Origin: Nannocystis sp.
Lineage (GTDB): Bacteria; Myxococcota_A; Polyangia; Nannocystales; Nannocystaceae
NCBI GenBank assembly: GCA_016712315.1
Contig: JADJRG010000027.1
Location: 19,785 to 83,784 of the forward strand
Length of the DNA: 64,000 bases
Direction of reading: 5' to 3'
Shown one piece after another: positions 1 through 9,034 of this stretch (the stretch's first letter is position 1; each line of letters begins with the position of its first letter). The notes beneath the pieces were generated by a model. The model made no database searches and had not been told where the DNA came from. It worked only from the letters and a program-made list of their open reading frames with translations. The position numbers and the translations under genes are program-made.

Positions 1-1
1 C

Positions 2-637
2 TGCGCCGAGCTCGCGATCTTTCTCCTGCACGCCGGCCCCGGCGACGCCGCCGCCAAGGGGGTGATCGAGCGCTTCCACAAGACCTGGCGCGCCGAAGTC
101 GGCGCCGAGCTGCCGTCCTATCCGCTGCCGCTCGCCGAGCTCAACCGCCTCCACACCGCCTGGATGACCTGCGAGTACCACAGGCGCGTCCATGCCGCGA
201 CCGGCCAGAGCCCCCGCGATCGCTTCCTCGCGGGCGCCGAGCACCTGCGTCATGTCCCTCAGGACATCAACATCGACGAGATCTTCCTGCACCGCGAGCG
301 ACGTACGGTCCGCGCCGACGGCACGATCCGCTGGGAGGGCGGCTTCTACGAGGTCCCAGGCGAGTACGTCGGCGAGAAGGTCGAGCTGCGCTTCGCCCCG
401 CTCCGCCCCGATCTCCCGCTCCTGCTCTACGTCGACGGCGTGCGCGTCACCGAGGTCTTCCCGCTCAACCGCCTCGCCAACCACCGCCGCCCACGCCGCG
501 AGCTGCCCGGCCCCGAGCCCGCCCCGCCCCGCGTCCTCAAGGGCCCCCTCGACTACATCGACGACGAGTACCAGGCGCTGCTCCGCGCCTTCGGCGACGA
601 GATCGATTCATCATCTGACCCAGAGGACATCCCATGA
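2..637 (+). CDS. Transposase, C-terminal part (rve/Mu-type, TniA-like), cut by window start
   Basis: The open frame runs in from the window edge (first full codon at base 2) to the TGA at 635-637. The stretch AAAKGVIERFHKTWR is the usual end of a DDE integrase-core catalytic domain, where the last acidic residue sits in a '(G)KxERFxxT' context. It is followed by the beta-rich Mu-transposase C-terminal domain (RTVRADGTIRWEGGFYEVPG). The D-D-E residues further upstream are outside the window. The stop overlaps the start of the downstream ATPase gene (ATGA), the arrangement of tniA-tniB type transposition operons, in which the transposase works with an AAA+ helper ATPase. Assignment to the broad family is firm; the exact IS or Tn family is not. 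Confidence 0.8.
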   Translation, partial: CAELAIFLLHAGPGDAAAKGVIERFHKTWRAEVGAELPSYPLPLAELNRLHTAWMTCEYHRRVHAATGQSPRDRFLAGAEHLRHVPQDINIDEIFLHRERRTVRADGTIRWEGGFYEVPGEYVGEKVELRFAPLRPDLPLLLYVDGVRVTEVFPLNRLANHRRPRRELPGPEPAPPRVLKGPLDYIDDEYQALLRAFGDEIDSSSDPEDIP

Positions 638-1505
638 CCTGGCGCGAGCGCTTCGGCATGCACACCGCGCCGCTCCCCGCGGCGCCGCGGGCGAGAGCTT
701 CTTCGAGCGCGACCCGCACTATCAGCGGCTCGCGCGCGCCTTCTGCTGGCTCGCCACCGAGCCTGGCCTCGGAGTCCTCACCGGCGAGCCTGGCGTCGGC
801 AAATCGGCCGCGATCCGCCACCTCTGCCGCGCCCTCCACCCCGACGAGCACCGCGTCCTCTACCTCTCCGACTGCGCGGTCAAGCCCCTCGATCTCTACC
901 GTATGCTCGCCGCCGAGCTCGGCCTACGACCCAGCGCGCGCGCGCAGATCGTCGCCGACATCAAACGCGCGCTTGTCACCCTCGTCGACGAGCGCGGGAT
1001 CGTCCCCGTCGTCGTCCTCGACGAAGCTCAAGGACTCCGCGACGAGCTCCTCCACGAGCTCCACGGCCTCTGTAGCCTCGACTTCGACGGCCGCGACTAC
1101 CTCACCCTCTGGCTCGTCGGCCACCCCTCCCTGAGCAGGCGCCTGCGCCTCCAGCAGCACACCGCGCTCGCCCAGCGCGTCCTCGTCCACCTCCCACTCG
1201 TCGCCAAGACCGACCTATCTGTCCTTGGAGACATGCTCGATCACGGCCTCACCCACGCCGGCGCCTCACCCGCTCTGCTCACCGACGACGCCCGCGCCGC
1301 GCTCCTCCACGCCGCCCGCGGCCTCCCCCGGCTCCTCAGCCACCTCCTCCGCCTCGCCCTCCTCCTCGCCGACGAGCGCGCCTCCCCCCAGATCGACGCC
1401 TCGATCATCAACTCCGCTCTCATCCTCCTCCACCTCGATCACCCCAAGCAACCCCAAACCCCTCCTAAATCCCGCTTCCAACGTGACCCAAGATCACGCG
1501 CATAA
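634..1505 (+). pseudogene. TniB/ExeA-like AAA+ transposition ATPase, copy 1, frameshifted
   Basis: AAA+ ATPase of the TniB/ExeA/IstB-like group that serves as helper for DDE transposases. It starts at 634 (MTWRERFGMH), overlapping the transposase stop. The frame is lost near 676-685, where a C run is one base shorter than in the second copy at 41.5 kb; the rest continues in another frame to 1505. Walker A is GEPGVGKS, Walker B is VVVLDEAQG, and the sensor region is LVGHPSLSRR. Ignoring the frameshift, the protein would be about 290 aa, normal for the family. Compared with copy 2 its C-terminal half is complete. It is either a real pseudogene or a single-base assembly error. Confidence 0.8.
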
Positions 1506-1520
1506 ACCGACCCGACACAG

Positions 1521-1784
1521 ATGGAGGCGCACCTCGGGCCGGACCCTGCGGCTCGTATGCTCGAGTCGCGCGAACTGCTTCGCTCGTTGTTGGTGCGGCT
1601 GCGGGCCGAGCTCACCGAGCGCGGGCTGCTCCTCTTTCATCAGATCTACATCGAGGAGCGGCCGATCGCCGAGGTCGCCGCCGAGTTCGGCATGACCCGC
1701 CAGGCGATCGACGCCTGGAACAACCGCACCCGCAACCTCGCGCGCCGCCTCGCCGCTGATCTTCCCGCGGAGGTGCGGCCGTGA
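1521..1784 (+). CDS. Sigma-70 region 4 fragment (ECF-type sigma factor C-terminus)
   Basis: The 87-aa product carries a sigma-70 region-4 type helix-turn-helix: LTERGLLLFHQIYIEERPIA leads into EVAAEFGMTRQAIDAWNNR and a basic recognition helix. Region 2, needed for core RNA polymerase binding, is absent; the sequence just upstream is the ATPase gene. The gene is therefore probably the 3' end of an ECF sigma factor truncated by insertion of the transposase/ATPase element, or a region-4-only regulator. It is followed closely by two small genes and a CHAT/TPR lipoprotein gene, a layout in which the sigma factor would control the downstream genes. The start at 1521 is the first ATG and has no convincing ribosome binding site. 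Confidence 0.6.
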   Translation: MEAHLGPDPAARMLESRELLRSLLVRLRAELTERGLLLFHQIYIEERPIAEVAAEFGMTRQAIDAWNNRTRNLARRLAADLPAEVRP

Positions 1785-1836
1785 TCTGGCGTGAGATCGT
1801 AGGGCGCGGTCGTCTAGCCTTTAGGAGGATCTCACC

Positions 1837-2109
1837 GTGAGCCGAGGACAAGGACCTGACCCGCTGCTCGCCGCTCTCGGGGCGCTCGAGCGCGACGAGC
1901 AGCGCGATGAGCCTGGCCCCTGGGACGACCTGCTCGCGGGTCGCGATGCGGCGCCCCCGGCTCCGGACGGATCCGCGCCCGAGGAGCACGCCGCCTTGGC
2001 TGCCCTCTTCACTGCGCCGATCGCAGAGCGTGAGGTCGACGAGCTGACCGAGCGCGTGCGCGCGGCGTGGGCGGACGGCCGCGCCGGTGCTGCCGCTGCG
2101 CCGCCTTAG
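1837..2109 (+). CDS. Small acidic hypothetical protein
   Basis: 90 aa, beginning with GTG at 1837 behind a strong AGGAGG ribosome binding site. It is rich in Ala, Asp, Glu and Pro with no recognisable domain and no membrane segment. The end overlaps the next gene by 23 bases, so translation is probably coupled. By position between a sigma region-4 fragment and a membrane protein it could be an anti-sigma or accessory protein, but the sequence does not show this. Confidence 0.6.
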   Translation: MSRGQGPDPLLAALGALERDEQRDEPGPWDDLLAGRDAAPPAPDGSAPEEHAALAALFTAPIAEREVDELTERVRAAWADGRAGAAAAPP

Positions 2110-2578
2110 GCGCGTCTGGACGGCGCTCGCCGGCTCGCTCGCGCTCGCGGCGGCGATCCTCCTGTGGATCCGGTTTGATACGCCGCCCGAGCTCGTCGGC
2201 TACAGCGTCGAGGTGCGCAGCACCAGCGTGCGCGCCGACCGGGCTCCTGCGGCCGGGCCCGAGCACCGCTACCGCCCGGACTCCACGATCGATGTCGTCG
2301 TCTCGCCCGCACGCGCGGTCCACGAGCCGGTCGTGCTGCGGGTGCTCGCGCGCGACGCCAGTGGGGGCTCGCGCTTGCTCGCGCCTCCGTTCGCGCGCAA
2401 CGCCGAGGGGGTGCTCTCGATCCGCGGCCGGCTCGACGTCGTGCTTCCGCTGGATCCCGGCGTGTGGCGCCTCGACTTCTTCGTCACCCCCGAAGGCGAC
2501 GCACCGCCCGACGCAGCCGCGACCGCGGCGCTCCAGGTCGCTGACCGCCTAGATCTCGAAGTGATCGCGGCGGACTAG
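2087..2578 (+). CDS. Single-pass membrane protein, unknown function
   Basis: 163 aa from a GTG start inside the preceding gene. Residues about 10-27 (WTALAGSLALAAAILLWI) form one hydrophobic segment after a basic N-terminus (LRRLRRV), predicting an N-in membrane anchor with the remaining 130 residues outside the cytoplasm. That part is beta-rich and ends in repeated Ala. No family recognised. It lies between the small acidic gene and the CHAT lipoprotein gene with a 9-base gap to the latter, so it is probably part of the same operon. Confidence 0.6.
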   Translation: MLPLRRLRRVWTALAGSLALAAAILLWIRFDTPPELVGYSVEVRSTSVRADRAPAAGPEHRYRPDSTIDVVVSPARAVHEPVVLRVLARDASGGSRLLAPPFARNAEGVLSIRGRLDVVLPLDPGVWRLDFFVTPEGDAPPDAAATAALQVADRLDLEVIAAD

Positions 2579-2589
2579 ATCGTACGGTC

Positions 2590-5217
2590 ATGTCCTTGTG
2601 GTCAGGATCTTGGGAGCATGTCCGGCGTAGCGCGCTCCCGCTGCTGACGCTGTTCGCGTGCTCTGCCGGGGAGGCGCCCGTCGCGCCCGTGCCCGAGGTG
2701 GTGCTGGTCGGCTGCGAAGCGCTCTTAGAGGGTCCAATCTGCCTTATCGAGCCGGGACAGGCGCTTACATGGTGGGTGCTCGCGCCGCGTGAGGCCCGGA
2801 TCGAGCTCGAGTGGGAGGGTGTTCAGCGCGAGCCCGGTTGGGTGTTCGTCGAGCATGGTCAGCGCGGCACCTTCACGCCCGAGCGCCCCGATGGCGCGCT
2901 GACGCTCCGCGATGTGGAGCTGGGGTGGCGCTGGAGGCTCGCGCTCCGCCCCGCGGCAGCGCCCTCCGAGGGCCCTCGCGGCCGCTCGCTCGGCGTTCGG
3001 CGAGGGGCGCCATGATGCCGCTCTCGCGGCGCTTGACGCGGTGGAGCCCCTTCTGCGCGGCAGCGAGCAGGTCCAAGCGTTGTCCCTTCGGGCGGCTGTG
3101 CATCACTCGAAGGAGGACTTTGACGCCGCGCTCGCGGCGTATGAGCGCGCGTTCGAGCCGGCGCTCGCGAACCAGCTCGAGCGCAGCGCGAGCCGTCTCG
3201 CGGGCGCGGCTGCCTTCATCTGCATCGAGAGCCGTCCCGACCCGGCCTGCGCCCGCCGCTGGCTCGCGCGCCAGGCGGCGTTGAGCCTGCCGGGCGCACG
3301 TGCAGCAAAATTTTCTTGCGCGGGCTCTTGGCGTCTCGCGAGCTCGACTGGCGGACCGCGATCGCCAGCCTCACCGAGTACACGCGGCGCGCGCGGGCCC
3401 TCGGCGTTACGACTTGGCTCGCGGCCGGGCTCCTTGAGCTCGGCGCGAGCTTTAGCCTGCTCGGCGACTCAGATCGGGCGAAGATCCTTTACCGGGAGAT
3501 GTTGGCGCTGCCCGGTCTCTCGCCGAAGAACGCCGCGAGGGCGCAGCAGAGCGCTGCGTGGCTCGATCTCGAGGCGAGGATCCGCGGCGAGCCAGGCGAG
3601 GATCCGGCGCCGGCCCTGCGGGCCGCGCTGCAGATCTTTGAGGGCGACGCGCCCAGCCCCACGGATGCCGCCGAGACCCGGATCAATTTGGTGCTCGCGC
3701 AGCTCGTCGCGGGCGATCTCGTCGCTGCGCGCGTGGCCCTGGGCGCCCTGGAGCCGAAGAACGCTCGGCAGGCGCGGTGGCGGGAGCTGCTGCTCGGGCG
3801 CCTGGAGCTCGCGGAGGGGGAGCACGCCGCGGCGCTGCAGCGACTTGAACGCCTCGCTGCCGCGGCCGACGACGCGGGCGATCGCGCGCGCGTGGGACGC
3901 GGCTGTGATCGCGGGTGAAGCTCTCGAGCGCCTCGGCGACGACGACGCGGCCCTCATCCGCTACCGCCGCGCGGCCGAGCTGCACGCCCGGCGGCTCGCC
4001 GCGGTCTCCGAGGGTCGTGAGGTCTTCGCAGCCGACGGCGATCGCGGCGCCCGCCGCCTCGTCGCGCTCTTGGTCCGCCTCGGCCGCCTCGACGAGGCTC
4101 TCTGCGCCGCGCGGCGAGCCCGGACCCGGCCCTTCGCGGCCGCAGCGGCCTCGGTGCGCGACCCCGACGCCCTGCGCGACTATCACCGCGAGCGACGGGC
4201 TCTGGATGCCGAGCTCGAGCGCGCGTGGGAGCTGCCGGGGGCGGCGCGGGCGCAGCGAAGGGTAGAGCTGCGGGCCGGCCTGGCCCAGCTCGAGCGGCGC
4301 CTCGACGAGCTCCTGTTAGGAAAACTCCCCGCGGACAGCGCGGGCGCCGAGCGCGAGGTCTGCGCCCAACCAGCGCCTGGGGTTGTGATGCTCGTGTTTT
4401 ATCCGAGCGAGCTCGGTTACCTCGCGTTCGCGCAGGATGTCAGCGGGGTGGTCGCGGTCGAGCTCGTCGGAGAGCTGCCGACCGACCCGGGCGAACGAGC
4501 GGCGCGCCTGCTCGACCCCTTCGCCGCCAAGCTCGAGGAGGCGACGCGGATCGAGGTGCTCGCCTCCGGGCCGCTCACGCGTGAGGCGTTTCATGCGCTC
4601 CCGTGGCGAGCGCGTGCGCTGATCGAGCGCGCGCCCGTAGCCTACCGCCTCGATCTGCCGCGCCCCGTCGTCGCCTCGGCGCCGCGCAGCGTGCTTCAGC
4701 TCGTGCCGGAGAGTAATCTGCCGGGCGGCTCCGCCGAGGTGCTCGCGGCGGCCCGTGTGCTGCGCGAGCGCGGCCTCTCGCTCATCGAGCGCCGCGGCGA
4801 TGAGGACGATCTGCGCCAGCAGCTGCGCGTCGATCTGCTTCATTATGTCGGTCACGCCCACGCCGAAGGGTGGGACAGCGCGCTCGAGCTCGGCGGCGAT
4901 CGCCGCCTCAGCGCCCGCGATCTTCTGGCGGGCCCCGCTCCGACCCTGGCGGTGCTCGGCGGCTGCGAGACCGGCCTACCCGACCCACGCGCGCACGGCG
5001 GCGGGATCAGCCTCGCCCACGCCCTCCTGCTCGCCTAGGCAGCTCCGCCGTGATCGGCACATCTTCGACGGTGCGTGACGACCTGGCCGCCAGCCTCGTC
5101 CCGCCCTTGCTCGCCGCCCTGGCCGAAGGCGCAGACCCCGCCGAGGCCCTGCGCCGCGCGCAGCTCGACCACCTGGACCGCGAGGGCTGGGATCGATTTC
5201 GCGCCTATACACCGTGA
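2590..5217 (+). pseudogene. CHAT-domain lipoprotein with TPR-like repeats, four frame changes
   Basis: Starts at 2590 with a lipoprotein-type signal (LLTLFACSAG). The middle (about 2980-4300) is alpha-helical with TPR-like repeats such as RHDAALAALDAVEPLL, DFDAALAAYERAFEPAL and DDAALIRYRRAAELHARRL. The end is a CHAT (caspase HetF associated) protease domain with the predicted His in HYVGHAHAEG and Cys in LGGCETG. The coding frame changes near 2970, 3290-3315, 3900 and 5035; the last 60 residues (SSAVIGTSSTVRDDL) lie beyond an in-frame stop at 5038. If repaired it would be about 875 aa. CHAT/TPR proteins behind sigma-factor genes are frequent in myxobacteria, where their targets are mostly unknown. 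Either a decayed gene or a run of indel errors. Confidence 0.75.
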
Positions 5218-5264
5218 CCGATCCCCGCGAGAGATCCGTCGAGGTCACTGTCTATACATGAGTC

Positions 5265-7431
5265 ATGAGACGCTACCCTCGACCACGGATCGTCGCCCCA
5301 CTCCTCTGCGCCCTCGTCACCTCGTCCATGCTCGCGAGCGCCGCCAACGCGGCCCCCCCGCCGAAGCCTCCAGTCGCGCGCCGCTACATCGCGATCCTCA
5401 AGAATACGGGGGATTGCCCGACGTTCGCGAACTGGACTCAGACAGATCTCTTCGGCCTCAAGGCCGATGAGAACGCGCGTCGAGGCTATAAGGCGCTTCA
5501 GCGCTTCTGCCGGTATCAGTGGGCGAGTAAAAACGCAGAACCAGAAGCGCAGCCTAAGTCCACCAAATTCTCGCGCGTCGACCCGGACTACGACGTGCTC
5601 GTGCCCCAGGGCTCGCTCGCCCAGGACACCGACATCCGGGAGGCTCTGAACCAAATCTACCGCGTGATGCTCGACCTCGGACCGATCAACACCGCTACTC
5701 CGCAGCCGCTCTACACCTCGACGGCTCGAGGAAACGTCGCGAAGGTCGCCGTGATCGACACCGCCGGCGGCCCAAGTGAGATCCTCGAACGCGCCAAGCA
5801 CGGGCGAGCGATGGCCGAGGTCATCCACGAGGTCCGCTGCCCCGCGCGGGAAACGGAGTGCCGTAGCCACCTCTCCTTCTACAACGCATTTCCCTGGCAA
5901 GGCGGCAGCTCTCTTGCCCCGGCCCTGCCGAACAGCAGCCTCGAGCCGCTCGGCAGCCTCGGCTCGCTCGCGGAGCAGATCTACGTCGCCGTCTCGCAGT
6001 GGCGCGCGATGAATTCCCGCAACAACACAGATGCTCCGCTGATCCTCAACCTCAGCCTCGGCTGGGATCCAGGGAAATGGGCGCCCGGTGATTGGGGTCT
6101 CCCGGCTTGGGACATCCCGCCCCACAAGGGGGACGAAAACCTCGCACTGAAAGGTGAGTGGCCAGCGACCGCCCAGGCCGTCCACGCCGCGCTTGTCTAT
6201 GCGAGCTGCTTCGATGTGCTCGTCATCGCCGCGGCGGGCAACAGCACCCGCGGCGCCGAGGTGCAGACCGGCGCGCTCGCTCCCGGCAAGTGGGAGAAGC
6301 TGCTCGCACCGACGGAAGCGACCTGTAGAGACCTCTTCGGCGATGAGGTGGTTCGTGCGCGGCGCCCAGGTAATCCCGCGATCAAAGTCGAGCGCAGTCC
6401 GCTGGTCTACGCGGTCCGTGCACGGATGACCGGCAATGGCAACGCCCTGCCGGTCGCGCAAGGGGAGCACCTCGCTCCAGATCAGCCCCGCGTCGTACGT
6501 CGTCGTTGGTGCAGGAAAAAGCCGCACAGATCCGTGGAGCGGCAGCTCGGTCGCGGCCGCGACCTACTCAGGCCTCGCCGCTACGCTGTGGTCTTACGAT
6601 CGTACGCTCACCCCCCACCAGGTCATGGCGCTGATCTACGAGACAGGAGAGAGGGGTACCACCCTCTACTCGGGCAAGAAGATTTACTTCCATTCCAGGC
6701 TCCTCCAGGGGCCCACGGTCGAGACGCCGATATCTGAAGACAAGGACCGCGCCACGAGCCCGAACCCCTTCGGGGCCTTTGAAAAGCTCTGCCAGACCGG
6801 ATGCGTCTATGGTGGTCCCACCGCCCCCTACAACCCCTACACGAAGACTCCTGACGATAACGAGGACTACCGCGGGTATGGGCCACTGAAGAGGGCGCTC
6901 GCGGGCAAGACGGCCTCCTTTCTGCAGCTGAGCCTCGGCGGCCCATCCCTGCAACAGAGAGACTACCCGTCGGACGAACGCACGCACTTCTACCCGAAGG
7001 GGAAGGGGACGCCGCCGCTCGCCGAAGTCGCCGAGGCGACGCCGTGGACGCGGCCGCAGCCGCAGACCCCGATCTGCCCGTTCTGCCCCGTCACCGGCAC
7101 GACGCTGAGTATCTCCCTCAGAAAGGATCTTTTTAAAGGAAAACCGGACGATGCGGTCGTTCAACTCAAGAGCCCGGTGCTCGAGTTCAACCTGGGCGAC
7201 GAGCACGGCTTCGTCGCGGTCAGCCTCGGCGATCTCTTGGTCGCATCAAGAGGCCTCAAGATCCCGCTCGACCGCTACAAGATCGCGGTCGGAGGCGTCA
7301 CAAAGGGCCTTGGCGAGGCGATCGTCGAGAGCAAGGTCGGAGCCGGTTCGCTGACGATCTTCCTCATGGACTCCGCGACGGGAGAGCCGCGCGCCAATAT
7401 CAGCCTCGTTCAGGTCCTGCCGGAGATCTAG
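5265..7431 (+). pseudogene. Secreted subtilisin-like (S8) serine protease, one frameshift
   Basis: Begins with a Sec signal peptide (cleavage likely after ASAANA). The subtilase triad is present: Asp165 in VAVIDTAGG, His179 in KHGRAMAEV, the oxyanion Asn326 in AAAGNST and the catalytic Ser in GSSVAAATYSG (TCG at 6547). The first three lie in the frame starting at 5265, the Ser lies in the frame that runs to 7431, so one indel separates them at about 6465-6490. The C-terminal 200 residues have no recognised fold. A clear intrinsic terminator follows. The sequence between signal and Asp may act as a propeptide. A natural pseudogene or a single sequencing error. Confidence 0.8.
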
Positions 7432-7458
7432 GCCAAACAAGGGCGGCGTGGCGGGTTC

Positions 7459-7487
7459 GAGCGGCCGTCATGGCCGCTCTTTCTTTT
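7459..7487 (+). terminator. Intrinsic terminator of the subtilase gene
   Basis: Perfect 8-bp stem GAGCGGCC/GGCCGCTC with a 5-base loop, followed by TTTCTTTT, 28 bases after the subtilase stop codon. Confidence 0.8.
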
Positions 7488-7592
7488 GGTTCGTTCGCGG
7501 TCGAGTGTTGTCTTCTCTCTGATTTCTCTTGGTTGAAAAACTTTTTGAAAGTCGCGTGGGAACCGAGAGGGTCGAGGTCTATAGATAAATGT

Positions 7593-7615
7593 GAGGCCGC
7601 GGTGGTCGCGGCCTC
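7593..7615 (+). promoter_or_regulatory. Perfect hairpin in the leader of the 318-aa gene
   Basis: GAGGCCGCG, GTGGT loop, CGCGGCCTC: a perfect 9-bp stem 74 bases ahead of the start at 7689. There is no T run after it, so it is not an ordinary terminator; it may shape the leader mRNA. The surrounding sequence 7500-7592 is less GC-rich than its neighbours and probably holds the promoter. Confidence 0.35.
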
Positions 7616-7688
7616 GGAGTCACAGGTGGAATAGAGCGGCGAATTCGCCGCGGAGACGGCCGTGAACGCGCGGTCAAATAGGAGACGT

Positions 7689-8645
7689 ATGCCCAACAAC
7701 ACGATCGATATGAATGATGTCAATGACCTCGATACCCTGAGCGGCGAGGCGCTGATCGAGGCGCTGGTCGAGCGGACGAAGCTCGAGATCCTCGACGAGG
7801 TGCTTAAGGATGAGGGGGTCGCTGCCGAGATGCTGCGCGAGTCGACGGGCGGGGACGCGGCGCTGCGCGCCCAGACGATGCAACGCGCGAAGGTGGAGCT
7901 GGAGGGGCTGGCGGCCCGTGGGTCGAGGGAGCCGCTGCGCAGGCTGGCGGCGCAGCTCGCCGTCGATCCGGCGGCGAGGATCCGGCCTGTCGCCGCCAAG
8001 AAGGCGCCTGAGGGGGATGGCGACGACACCGAGGTGGAGGTGGCGATGAAGCACGTGGAGCTGCGGATCGACTGGACGAAGTGCATTAAGGACACCCACG
8101 AGTGGCCGGGCAAGGACGAGATGTACATGGTCGGCAAGATCTTCCCGGCGGACCGGCCCAAGAGCGCGAGGGGCATCGACTTCCACCTCGGGGACTTTAA
8201 GAAGGGCCAGCGCGAGGAGTACGGCGGGACCGAGCTGATCAAGAAGGTGTCGATCGCCGGCTCCAAGAAATTCCCGACGCATGTGGTGTGCCTGCTCACC
8301 GTGCTCGAGCGCGACGACGTGAAGAGGTTCGGGGATTTCGTGCGCTGGCTGATGGACAAGATCGAGGAGCAGCTCGCCGCGATGTCAGAGGACAAGGTGC
8401 CGCCGAAGTGGTGGGAGGTGCTGCGCAAGGCGATGGAGCGGCTGATCGACTGGCTCGGCGGTTGGCTGGCGCGGCCGGAGATCCTCAAACACAAGGGCAA
8501 CAAGGTGATCACCTACCGGTCGCCGCGGATCAAGGCGCTGACTGACACCTGGCCCTCGGACCAGGAGTCGAACCCGCAGATCTTCCGGGTCACCGGCCAC
8601 GGCGCCAAGTACGACATCTGCTTGCTCTTCCGCCGCAGTAAGTGA
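7689..8645 (+). CDS. Hypothetical protein, 318 aa
   Basis: ATG at 7689 is chosen over an upstream ATG at 7662 because AGGAG lies 5 bases before it. Soluble, charged protein. Residues 1-110 are helical and acidic (EALIEALVERTKLEILDEVL), followed by a Lys/Asp-rich linker near 105-125. The C-terminal 190 residues have alternating beta/alpha character with a Trp-rich patch (PPKWWEVLRKAMERLIDWLG). No signal peptide, no membrane segment, no recognised family. It stands alone between two terminators, so it is a single-gene unit. Intact, in contrast to its upstream neighbours. Confidence 0.65.
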   Translation: MPNNTIDMNDVNDLDTLSGEALIEALVERTKLEILDEVLKDEGVAAEMLRESTGGDAALRAQTMQRAKVELEGLAARGSREPLRRLAAQLAVDPAARIRPVAAKKAPEGDGDDTEVEVAMKHVELRIDWTKCIKDTHEWPGKDEMYMVGKIFPADRPKSARGIDFHLGDFKKGQREEYGGTELIKKVSIAGSKKFPTHVVCLLTVLERDDVKRFGDFVRWLMDKIEEQLAAMSEDKVPPKWWEVLRKAMERLIDWLGGWLARPEILKHKGNKVITYRSPRIKALTDTWPSDQESNPQIFRVTGHGAKYDICLLFRRSK

Positions 8646-8667
8646 GCGGTGGCAGGAGAGGCCATAT

Positions 8668-8705
8668 GCCCGCGCGTGTAGTGCGCTGCGGGCCTATCTT
8701 TTCTT
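8668..8705 (+). terminator. Intrinsic terminator after the 318-aa gene
   Basis: GCCCGCGCG ... CGCTGCGGGC imperfect stem followed by CTATCTTTTCTTC, about 20 bases after the stop codon at 8645. Confidence 0.65.
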
Positions 8706-8761
8706 CGTGTGAAGGTCCATGCGGTGGCGAGGGGTGGTGAAGAGGCCGCGCCTTCTGGCTC

Positions 8762-9034
8762 TTACGCCAGGCGAAGCTCCGCTAGCCTCTTCGTGAGCTT
8801 CTCTCGTCCGCGATGGGTCACTGTGAACCAACCATCGACGTGGTCGAGCAGGCCAACATCGACGAGGCGCCCCATGCCCTCTGCTACTACATCTGCCAGG
8901 GTGACCGACAAGCCGAGGCGCACCGCCAACTCGCGCGTCCGGCAGCCCGACACACCGACCGCGTGGAGGATACAGAGCGTCTCGATTTCACCGCGTGAGG
9001 GCATGTAGATCGGTTTATCATTAGCTTCGATCAT
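8762..9034 (-). CDS. Winged-helix small protein paired with the SF1 helicase
   Basis: 90 aa. The pattern GEIETLCILHAVGVSGCRTR - ELAVRLGLSVTLADVVAEGM - GRLVDVGLLDHVDGWFTVT matches a winged helix: two helices, a recognition helix, and a beta wing ending in TVTHRGREKL. Such domains bind DNA as regulators or act as protein-interaction modules. Its start lies 14 bases inside the 3' end of the helicase gene, so the two are translationally coupled and probably work together. No good ribosome binding site of its own, which fits coupling. Confidence 0.65.
   Translation of the reverse strand: MIEANDKPIYMPSRGEIETLCILHAVGVSGCRTRELAVRLGLSVTLADVVAEGMGRLVDVGLLDHVDGWFTVTHRGREKLTKRLAELRLA

Noticed and set aside
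5205..6527. 440-aa minus-strand open frame opposite the subtilase
   Set aside because: The plus strand carries the signal peptide and catalytic triad; the minus frame is a GC-rich shadow.
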